Assembly (NCBI RefSeq): GCF_015644665.1
Contig: NZ_JADOBQ010000001.1
Coordinates: 682,001-746,000 of the forward strand
DNA: 64,000 nucleotides
Direction: 5' to 3'
Source: Roseobacter sp. MH60115
Lineage (GTDB): Bacteria; Pseudomonadota; Alphaproteobacteria; Rhodobacterales; Rhodobacteraceae
This document shows, piece by piece, positions 57,896 through 64,000 of the stretch (position 1 is the first letter of the stretch; each line of letters starts with the position of its first letter). Below the pieces are notes generated by a model. That model was not told the origin of the DNA and ran no database searches. It saw nothing but the letters and a program-made list of their open reading frames with translations. A program made the position numbers and the translations under genes.

Positions 57896-58462
57896 TTGGG
57901 AGTCGTCTATCCAGAGTCGCAATCTGCGAGACTTGGCGTGGTCTTGCGCCGGTCGCCCGGTGTCACCGCCTGGTCCAAATGGGTATGGCGTGCCACGTCT
58001 GTTTTGCCGGGTGCCGGTGATGCCTCCTGGAAGGTGCTGCGCGACGAAGGCGGCGTGACCGAATATCACGCATCAACCCATGATATTCACCTCTATGTTT
58101 CGGATACGGAAGCCTACGCGCATGAATTGCAGGCGCAGTCGCCGTCCGTCTATGTGATCCTGCGCGAGGGTGAAGGTGACGCGCCGCTGGACGTTCTCAC
58201 CGTGACCGTGTCGCCCTATGAGGCGCAGGACTATTCCGACAGCGGGGAAGAGCAGGTGGAGCGTGTGGCGATGCCGCCCGCCGTTCTGGAGTGGGTCACG
58301 GCGTTTGTCGACCAGCACCACCGCGAAGAGCCCTTTGTGAAGCGGCGGCGTAACAAACACCGCACGGACCGCAAGCAGGCCGGTATTGGAGATGCCCGCA
58401 TTTCCCAGACTACGGATGTTTACCGCGCGCCGACTGCCAACCTGCAGGAGGGGGCGGAATGA
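57896..58462 (+). CDS. DUF3305 protein, formate dehydrogenase accessory
   Basis: A 188-residue DUF3305 protein. The start is a TTG at 57896 with GAGGAG five bases upstream. It has LGVVLRRSPGVTAWSKWVWR and WKVLRDEGGVTEYHASTHDI, then AYAHELQAQSPSVYVILREG, all typical of the family. Its function is unproven; it almost always precedes DUF3306, TorD and formate dehydrogenase genes in proteobacteria. It overlaps DUF3306 by ATGA. Confidence 0.9.
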   Translation: MGVVYPESQSARLGVVLRRSPGVTAWSKWVWRATSVLPGAGDASWKVLRDEGGVTEYHASTHDIHLYVSDTEAYAHELQAQSPSVYVILREGEGDAPLDVLTVTVSPYEAQDYSDSGEEQVERVAMPPAVLEWVTAFVDQHHREEPFVKRRRNKHRTDRKQAGIGDARISQTTDVYRAPTANLQEGAE

Positions 58463-59064
58463 CGGCGCAAAGCTCTTTCTGGGCGCGCAGACGCGCCGCC
58501 GTTCAAGCCGAGGCAGAAGCGGAAGCGCGGGTCGAAGCGGAACAGCTGTCTGCAGTGCGTGAAGCGGAATTGGCCGGGAAGGATGACGCAGTGGTTCTGG
58601 AGGAGATGGGGCTGCCGGATCCTGACCGGATGCAGGCCGGTGATGATTTCGCCGCCTTCATGGCTGAAGAAGTGCCCAAACATTTGCGGAACAAGGCGCT
58701 GCGCAAGCTCTGGCGCAGCAATCCGGTACTGGCCTGTGTCGATGGGTTGAATGAATACGACGACGACTACCGCGCGGCGATGCTGGCCGGTGGGCCGATC
58801 CAGACCGCCTATCAGGTGGGCAAGGGCATGATGGCGCATGTCGAAGAGATGGCGCGTCAGGAAGAACTGGCCAAGGCGGATGCGGAAGCGTCTGATGATG
58901 TCGTTGAGGACATTGCCGAGCAGGTTGAGACGGAAGCACCGGAGCCTGAGCCTGTTGTGTCCGAGGTGCAATCAGAAGATTTGGTTGCCGATGCGCAAGA
59001 CACTGTCGAAGCTGCGCCGGTACCACGGCGCATGCGGTTCCAGTTCGAGGAGGCGCAGGCGTGA
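58459..59064 (+). CDS. DUF3306 protein, formate dehydrogenase accessory
   Basis: A 201-residue DUF3306 protein. FWARRRAAVQAEAEAEARVE begins a charged helix, likely a coiled coil. FMAEEVPKHLRNKALRKLWR and NPVLACVDGLNEYDDDYRAA form the conserved core. The last third is Glu/Ala-rich and low in complexity. It overlaps DUF3305 and torD-like genes and belongs to the maturation set. Confidence 0.9.
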   Translation: MTAQSSFWARRRAAVQAEAEAEARVEAEQLSAVREAELAGKDDAVVLEEMGLPDPDRMQAGDDFAAFMAEEVPKHLRNKALRKLWRSNPVLACVDGLNEYDDDYRAAMLAGGPIQTAYQVGKGMMAHVEEMARQEELAKADAEASDDVVEDIAEQVETEAPEPEPVVSEVQSEDLVADAQDTVEAAPVPRRMRFQFEEAQA

Positions 59065-59669
59065 CGGTGGCGGCAGAAACCCTCGACATTGCGGCGGAAG
59101 ACCGGCTGCGCGCCGATCTTTACAACTTTATTGGCCTGCTGCTGGCCCGTCCGGCAGATCAGATGCTGCTGGACCAGACCGCCGCGCTACAAGGTGATGA
59201 CAGCCCCATGGGGCAGGCGATCAACAGCCTGGCACGGGTCGCGAAGGTCACGAAACCCAAGGCGGTGGAACGGGAGTTCAACGCGCTCTTCATCGGGCTG
59301 GGACGCGGGGAGCTTTTGCCCTACGCCAGCTACTATCTGACGGGGTTCCTGAACGAAAAGCCGCTGGCCAAGCTGCGGCAGGATATGGCCGCGCATCAGA
59401 TGACGCGCGCCGAAAACGCCTTTGAGCCCGAAGACAGCATGGCGGCGTTGATGGAAATGATGGGCGGCATGATTGTCGGCCGCTTTGGACAGCCTGCACG
59501 GCTCGACCAGCAGCGCGGCTTTTTCAACAGCCACATCGCCCCCTGGGCCACGCATTTCTACACGGACCTCGAAGGCGCGAAATCTTCGGTATTCTACGCA
59601 GGCGTCGGGGCCGTTGGCCGCGCCTTCATGGAGATCGAGAAAGAAGCATTCAGAATGACGGCGGACTGA
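59061..59669 (+). CDS. TorD/DmsD-family molecular chaperone for formate dehydrogenase
   Basis: A 202-residue all-helical chaperone. The start is a GTG at 59061 whose GTGA overlaps the DUF3306 stop. Family-like segments are LRADLYNFIGLLLARPADQM, EREFNALFIGLGRGELLPYA and SYYLTGFLNEKPLAKLRQDM. TorD-type proteins bind the twin-arginine leader of a molybdoenzyme and guide cofactor insertion before export. The Tat leaders of FdhA at 60007 and of the small protein at 59723 are its natural targets. Confidence 0.92.
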   Translation: MTVAAETLDIAAEDRLRADLYNFIGLLLARPADQMLLDQTAALQGDDSPMGQAINSLARVAKVTKPKAVEREFNALFIGLGRGELLPYASYYLTGFLNEKPLAKLRQDMAAHQMTRAENAFEPEDSMAALMEMMGGMIVGRFGQPARLDQQRGFFNSHIAPWATHFYTDLEGAKSSVFYAGVGAVGRAFMEIEKEAFRMTAD

Positions 59670-59722
59670 TCCGCCGAAAAGGGACGGGACGCCGTCCGCA
59701 AAGACGAAAGGGAGAAGGATAC

Positions 59723-59914
59723 ATGGCACAGAAATCGGATGGCGACACAAATCGCCGGGATTTCCTGAAACTGGCGGGCACAGCAGCCCCTGCGGCAGCC
59801 GTTGCCGTGGCAGCCGGGACAGGAACGGCGGAAGCTGCCGAGGTGGATATGACCTCTGACAAGATGCAGGACACCGCCCACACGCGCGCTTATCTCGCCA
59901 GCGCGCGCTTCTGA
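59723..59914 (+). CDS. Small twin-arginine leader protein of the formate dehydrogenase operon
   Basis: A 63-residue protein consisting mainly of a Tat leader (TNRRDFLKLAGTAAPAAAVA) and a short tail ending AYLASARF. It has AAGGGAGAAGG upstream. Equivalent tiny genes, sometimes called FdhX or annotated as 'transcriptional initiation protein Tat', occur directly before fdhA in many proteobacteria. Its function is unclear; it may help export or be a small complex subunit. Confidence 0.88.
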   Translation: MAQKSDGDTNRRDFLKLAGTAAPAAAVAVAAGTGTAEAAEVDMTSDKMQDTAHTRAYLASARF

Positions 59915-60006
59915 TTTGCGCCGGGGGTGCATCTGAGCGGTGCAGCCTGACGGCGCTTCGACATTAAATACCCAGCCACCTGATCGGGGCAGCAAGGGAG
60001 GGAAGT

Positions 60007-63000
60007 ATGTTAAGGAAAAAGACCAATTCGGTCACGCAGCGTGCAGGACGGACGAACATCCTGTCGGACGGGGCCGCATCATCCGTTGACCGCCGTGCGT
60101 TTTTGCGAGGCTCCGGCCTGGCGATTGGCGGGCTGGCCGCCATCTCCGCCACGGGCGGCGCTGTCACCCAAGCCTCCGCTGCGACTGCAGCGACGGGCGC
60201 AGTTGAAACCATCAAATCCGTCTGCACCCACTGCTCGGTCGGTTGTACGGTCGTTGCGGAAGTGTCGAACGGCGTCTGGACAGGGCAGGAACCCGGATGG
60301 GACAGCCCGTTCAACCTCGGCGCCCATTGTGCCAAGGGCGCGGCGGTGCGCGAGCATGCGCATGGCGAACGCCGCCTGAAGTACCCGATGAAGAAAGAGG
60401 GTGGTGAGTGGAAGCGCATCTCCTGGGAGCAGGCGATCGAAGAGATCGGCGACAAGATGATGAGCGTCCGCGAGGAAAGCGGACCGGATTCCGTTTACCT
60501 GCTGGGCTCGGCCAAGCACAATAACGAACAGGCCTATCTGTTCCGCAAGTTCGCGGCCTATTGGGGCACCAACAACGTCGACCACCAGGCGCGGATCTGT
60601 CACTCCACCACCGTGGCGGGTGTGGCGAATACATGGGGCTACGGCGCCATGACCAACAGCTACAACGACATGCACAATTCCAAGGCGATGTTCCTGATCG
60701 GTGGCAACCCGGCAGAGGCGCACCCGGTCTCGCTGCTGCACATGCTAAAAGCGAAAGAGCAGAACAACGCGCCGCTGATCGTCTGCGACCCGCGCTTTAC
60801 GCGCACCGCAGCGCACGCGGATGAATATGTGCGCTTCCGTCCGGGCACCGATGTGGCGCTGGTCTGGGGCATCCTCTGGCACATCTTCGAGAACGAGTGG
60901 GAGGACAAGGAGTTCATCCGCACCCGCGTCTGGGGCATGGATCAGATCAAGGCCGAGGTCGCCAACTGGACACCCGAGGAAGTCGAACGCGTCACCGGCG
61001 CGCCCGGCAGCCAGCTGCGCCGTGTGGCGCGGACGCTGGTCAACAACCGCCCCGGCACCGTGATCTGGTGCATGGGCGGCACGCAGCACACCAACGGCAA
61101 TAACAATACGCGTGCGTATTGTGTGTTGCAGCTTGCCCTTGGCAACATGGGCACCGCTGGCGGTGGTACCAACATCTTCCGCGGCCACGACAACGTGCAG
61201 GGCGCGACCGACCTGGGTGTGCTGGCCAATACGCTGCCGGGGTACTACGGGCTCACGCCTGGCTCCTGGGCACATTGGGCACGGGTCTGGGAAGAGGATC
61301 TGGATTGGCTGAAATCCCGCTTCTCCGTCATGGAAGGTGCCGGCAAGGATGGCACCGACCGCCTGATGATGAACGAGACCGGCATTCCGGTGTCGCGCTG
61401 GATCGACGGGGTTCTGGAAGAGAAGGACAACATCGACCAGCCCGACAATACGCGCGTCATGATGCTTTGGGGCCATGCGCCCAACTCGCAGACCCGTCAG
61501 AAAGAGATGAAGACGGCGATGGAGAAGCTGGACATGATGGTCGTCGTCGACCCCTATCCAACCGTTTCTGCCGTCCTGCAGGACCGCGAGGATGGCGTTT
61601 ACCTGCTGCCTGCCTGTACCCAGTTCGAGACCCGCGGCTCTGCCACGGCCTCCAACCGGTCCCTGCAGTGGCGCGACAAGGTGGTCGATCCGATCTTTGA
61701 ATCACTGCCCGACCACACGATCATATCGATGTTTGCCAAGAAACTGGGTTTCCATGACAAGCTCTTCCGCAACATCGAGATGGACGGTGAAGAGCCGGTG
61801 ATCGAGGACATCACCCGCGAATTCAACCGCGGCATGTGGACCATTGGCTATACCGGTCAGAGCCCTGAGCGTCTCAAGATGCACATGGCCAACCAGCACA
61901 CCTTTGACCGCACCTCGCTGCGGGCCGTTGGTGGCCCGGCGGATGGCGATTTCTATGGCATGCCATGGCCCTGCTGGGGCACGCCGGAGATGAACCATCC
62001 GGGCACTGCGAACCTCTATGACATGTCGCTGCCGGTGGCGGAAGGCGGTCTGGCGTTCCGCGCGCGCTTTGGCGTGGAGCGGGATGGCGATAACCTGCTG
62101 GCCGAAGGGGTCTCCAACCCCGGGGCGGAAATTCAGGACGGATACCCTGAGTTCACCATGCAGATGCTGATCGATCTCGGTTGGGACGGTGATTTGACGG
62201 ATGCGGAAAAGCGCGTCATCGGCAAGTCTGTCGGCATGGAATTCGATACCGTGGGCGAAAGCGACGATACCGAAAAGATGGCCGAAGCCGCAAAACCGGC
62301 AGATGGGTCCGAAGAGGTGGGAGAGACGTCAATGTCGCCCTTCCCGTCGGACTACAACGAGCGGGTTTCCAAGATCAATTGGAAGACCGATCTGTCAGGC
62401 GGCATCCAGCGGGTGGCGATCAAGCACGGCTGCGCGCCCTTCGGCAACGCCAAGGCCCGTGCGGTGGTCTGGACTTTCCCCGATCCGGTGCCGGTGCACC
62501 GCGAGCCGCTTTATACCAACCGGCGTGATCTCGTGGCCGACTATCCGACTTATGAGGACAAGAAGTTCTGGCGCCTGCCGACCATGTACAAGTCGATCCA
62601 GGAAAAAGACTTCAGCCAGGAGTATCCGATGATCCTGACCTCGGGTCGTCTGGTCGAATATGAGGGCGGTGGTGACGAATCCCGCTCCAACCCCTGGCTG
62701 GCGGAACTCCAGCAGGACATGTTTGTCGAGGTGAACCCGCGCGATGCCAACAATCTTGGCCTGCGCGATGGCGAACAGGTCTGGGTCGAAGGCCCCGAAG
62801 GCGGCAAGGTCAAGGTCATGGCCATGGTCACCGAACGGGTCGAGGCGGGCGTGGCCTTCATGCCCTTCCACTTCGGCGGGCATCTGGAGGGGGTCGATCT
62901 GAGGGATAAATATCCCGAAGGCGCCGATCCATATGTGTTGGGCGAGGCGTCCAACACGGCGCAGACCTATGGCTATGACAGCGTGACCCAGATGCAGGAG

Positions 63001-63036
63001 ACGAAATCAACGCTCTGCAAAATCTGGGCAGCGTAA
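60007..63036 (+). CDS. fdhA: Formate dehydrogenase catalytic (alpha) subunit, Cys-type
   Basis: A 1009-residue Mo/W-bis-pterin enzyme oxidising formate to CO2 in the periplasm. A Tat leader (DRRAFLRGSGLAIGGLAA, Arg29-Arg30) is present. The [4Fe-4S] ligands are Cys73, Cys76, Cys80 and Cys108 (SVCTHCSVGCTVVAEV, LGAHCAKG), with Lys110 toward the pterin. The metal ligand is Cys198 in ARICHSTTVAG where E. coli FdnG has selenocysteine, next to His199. The reading frame has no in-frame UGA. GRLVEYEGGGDESRSNPWLA starts the C-terminal pterin-binding domain. GGGAGGGAAGT precedes the start. The alpha-beta-gamma order follows the respiratory FdnGHI/FdoGHI type. Either molybdate (ModABC) or tungstate (TupBCA) could supply the metal. 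Confidence 0.96.
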   Translation: MLRKKTNSVTQRAGRTNILSDGAASSVDRRAFLRGSGLAIGGLAAISATGGAVTQASAATAATGAVETIKSVCTHCSVGCTVVAEVSNGVWTGQEPGWDSPFNLGAHCAKGAAVREHAHGERRLKYPMKKEGGEWKRISWEQAIEEIGDKMMSVREESGPDSVYLLGSAKHNNEQAYLFRKFAAYWGTNNVDHQARICHSTTVAGVANTWGYGAMTNSYNDMHNSKAMFLIGGNPAEAHPVSLLHMLKAKEQNNAPLIVCDPRFTRTAAHADEYVRFRPGTDVALVWGILWHIFENEWEDKEFIRTRVWGMDQIKAEVANWTPEEVERVTGAPGSQLRRVARTLVNNRPGTVIWCMGGTQHTNGNNNTRAYCVLQLALGNMGTAGGGTNIFRGHDNVQGATDLGVLANTLPGYYGLTPGSWAHWARVWEEDLDWLKSRFSVMEGAGKDGTDRLMMNETGIPVSRWIDGVLEEKDNIDQPDNTRVMMLWGHAPNSQTRQKEMKTAMEKLDMMVVVDPYPTVSAVLQDREDGVYLLPACTQFETRGSATASNRSLQWRDKVVDPIFESLPDHTIISMFAKKLGFHDKLFRNIEMDGEEPVIEDITREFNRGMWTIGYTGQSPERLKMHMANQHTFDRTSLRAVGGPADGDFYGMPWPCWGTPEMNHPGTANLYDMSLPVAEGGLAFRARFGVERDGDNLLAEGVSNPGAEIQDGYPEFTMQMLIDLGWDGDLTDAEKRVIGKSVGMEFDTVGESDDTEKMAEAAKPADGSEEVGETSMSPFPSDYNERVSKINWKTDLSGGIQRVAIKHGCAPFGNAKARAVVWTFPDPVPVHREPLYTNRRDLVADYPTYEDKKFWRLPTMYKSIQEKDFSQEYPMILTSGRLVEYEGGGDESRSNPWLAELQQDMFVEVNPRDANNLGLRDGEQVWVEGPEGGKVKVMAMVTERVEAGVAFMPFHFGGHLEGVDLRDKYPEGADPYVLGEASNTAQTYGYDSVTQMQETKSTLCKIWAA

Positions 63037-63051
63037 GGGAGGACATGAAAA

Positions 63052-63648
63052 ATGGCCGCTAGAGCAAAATTTCTCGTCGACGCTGAACGCTGCATTGAAT
63101 GCAACGCCTGCGTCACCGCCTGTAAGAACGAGCACGAAGTGCCGTGGGGCATAAACCGCCGCAAGGTCGTGACGATCAATGACGGCAAGCCGGGGGAGCG
63201 TTCGATCTCCGTCGCCTGCATGCATTGTTCGGACGCGCCTTGCATGGCCGTCTGCCCGGTGGATTGTTTCTACCAGAACGAAGAAGGCGTCGTCCTGCAC
63301 TCCAAGGATCTCTGCATCGGCTGCGGGTACTGCTTTTACGCATGCCCCTTCGGCGCGCCACAGTTCCCGCAAGCGGGCAACTTCGGCAGCCGCGGCAAGA
63401 TGGACAAATGCACCTTCTGCGCCGGGGGACCGGAGGAGAACAACTCCACCGCCGAATTCGCCAAATACGGGCGCAACCGGATCGCGGAAGGCAAGCTGCC
63501 GATCTGCGCCGAGATGTGTGCCACCAAGGCGCTGCTGGCGGGGGACGGCGACGTCGTCTCCAGCATCTACCGCGAACGCGTCGTGGCCCGTGGTTTCGGC
63601 TCCGGCGCCTGGGGCTGGGGCACAGCCTACGACCAGAAAGGCGGTTGA
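63052..63648 (+). CDS. fdhB: Formate dehydrogenase iron-sulfur (beta) subunit
   Basis: A 198-residue protein with four [4Fe-4S] clusters: CIECNACVTACKNEH, CMHCSDAPCMAVCPVDC, CIGCGYCFYACPFGAP, and CTFCAGG joined with CAEMCATKAL. It passes electrons from FdhA to the membrane cytochrome b. GGGAGG lies eight bases before the ATG at 63052. Unlike FdnH it has no C-terminal membrane helix and is shorter (198 rather than about 294 residues), as in other alphaproteobacterial versions. Confidence 0.95.
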   Translation: MAARAKFLVDAERCIECNACVTACKNEHEVPWGINRRKVVTINDGKPGERSISVACMHCSDAPCMAVCPVDCFYQNEEGVVLHSKDLCIGCGYCFYACPFGAPQFPQAGNFGSRGKMDKCTFCAGGPEENNSTAEFAKYGRNRIAEGKLPICAEMCATKALLAGDGDVVSSIYRERVVARGFGSGAWGWGTAYDQKGG

Positions 63649-63675
63649 CCTTCGCCTCAAGGTTGTGAACTCTTT

Positions 63676-63701
63676 CGGGGCGGCTCTTTGGGGCCGCCCC
63701 G
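63676..63701 (+). promoter_or_regulatory. Intercistronic hairpin between fdhB and the cytochrome b gene
   Basis: CGGGGCGGC (63676-63684) pairs perfectly with GCCGCCCCG (63693-63701) over an eight-base loop, 28 bases after fdhB. No T-run follows, so it is more likely a stability or attenuation element than a full terminator. Confidence 0.6.
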
Positions 63702-63728
63702 TGTGTCTTGAGAGAACAGGAAAATCCC

Positions 63729-64000
63729 ATGCTCCGATTTTTATGCCTTCTGATTGTCACGCTGGGCCTCGCCATGAGCGTTCAGGCGCAGGAGGCGGCC
63801 CCCGTTGACCGCAGTGCGACAGGCGGGGCGCAGACGCTCGAAGACATTCTCAAGCGTCAGGAAGGGCTCAAGATCGATGACAGCTTTCGCAGCACGTTGA
63901 CGGGTAATCCTGACAACGCCGCCGCCAAGACCGATCAATTAGGCACCCTCGGTGGGGCATCGGACCCGGATCTCTGGCGCGCTTATCGCTACAATTCGGC
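63729..64000 (+). CDS. Formate dehydrogenase gamma subunit (cytochrome b), N-terminal part
   Basis: Only the first 90 residues are inside the window. A signal-like N-terminus (MLRFLCLLIVTLGLAMSVQA) is followed by a soluble stretch with LEDILKRQEGLKIDDSFRST and SDPDLWRAYRYNS. The W-R-x-x-R segment before the membrane helices is typical of the longer FdhC/FdoI-type cytochrome b subunits of alphaproteobacteria. It should anchor the complex and pass electrons to quinone. Position after fdhAB supports the call. Confidence 0.85.
   Translation, partial: MLRFLCLLIVTLGLAMSVQAQEAAPVDRSATGGAQTLEDILKRQEGLKIDDSFRSTLTGNPDNAAAKTDQLGTLGGASDPDLWRAYRYNS

Noticed and set aside
60598-60606. Possible selenocysteine formate dehydrogenase
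   Set aside because: The codon at the active-site position is TGT (Cys198) and the frame contains no in-frame UGA, so no SECIS element is needed.

Overview
The window is a dense, GC-rich stretch of a chromosome or large replicon from an alphaproteobacterium, most likely a Roseobacter-group Rhodobacterales. This is inferred from the gene set: TAXI-TRAP and tripartite tricarboxylate transporters, several sugar ABC systems, a periplasmic formate dehydrogenase with DUF3305/DUF3306/TorD helpers, and a GAPDH-ArsJ arsenic operon. I saw no rRNA, tRNA, CRISPR array, IS element or prophage. Most genes sit in tight operons with ATGA, GTGA or TGATG overlaps.

Layout. (1) 1-2461: the end of a ribose-type sugar ABC operon, with a perfect LacI-type palindrome upstream. 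(2) 3036-6292: iron(III)-binding protein, HemP and a type I sulfatase. (3) 6444-19966: sugar catabolism. It holds a fuconolactonase-like hydrolase and an aldose dehydrogenase; an SgcQ-like/M42/FGGY-kinase operon; a MalFGK-type ABC transporter split over two divergent operons; and RbsD/FucU plus ribokinase. Two large perfect hairpins lie at 12188-12288. (4) 20020-22585: modABC for molybdate. (5) 23472-26574: an arsenic operon encoding an ArsR-ArsC fusion, an ArsJ-linked GAPDH and ArsJ. (6) 26682-33141: a TAXI-TRAP transporter with universal stress protein, an RpiR regulator and a divergent class III aminotransferase. (7) 33148-43722: a succinate dehydrogenase/fumarate reductase-like complex, a two-subunit class I fumarase-type hydratase, a TSUP permease, a LysR regulator and tctCBA. 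Matching three-half-site operators (GTAA-N7-TTAC-N7-RTAA) precede both the reductase operon and the LysR/tctC pair, so these look like one regulon for an organic diacid. (8) 43967-48404: an unusual five-gene membrane redox cluster. It encodes a cytochrome b/ferric-reductase-like protein fused to a Rieske domain, a Cys-rich anchored protein, two small membrane proteins and a Rieske domain fused to a complete ThDP-dependent enzyme resembling pyruvate oxidase. (9) 48485-50702: tupBCA for tungstate. (10) 52328-64000: formate dehydrogenase and its helpers, including Mrp, DUF proteins, a multi-cluster ferredoxin-type protein and a small protein that looks like a collapsed TupA joined to a c-type cytochrome.

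The right half has a common theme. Molybdate and tungstate importers, a Mo/W-bis-pterin formate dehydrogenase with maturation genes, and a candidate new Rieske-coupled 2-oxoacid oxidation complex all feed periplasmic or membrane electron transfer. The best candidates for undescribed biology are the Rieske-ThDP cluster (43967-48404) and the TupA-relic cytochrome (54882-55613). The shared operator and the ArsR-ArsC fusion with an internal ribosome binding site are also worth checking.
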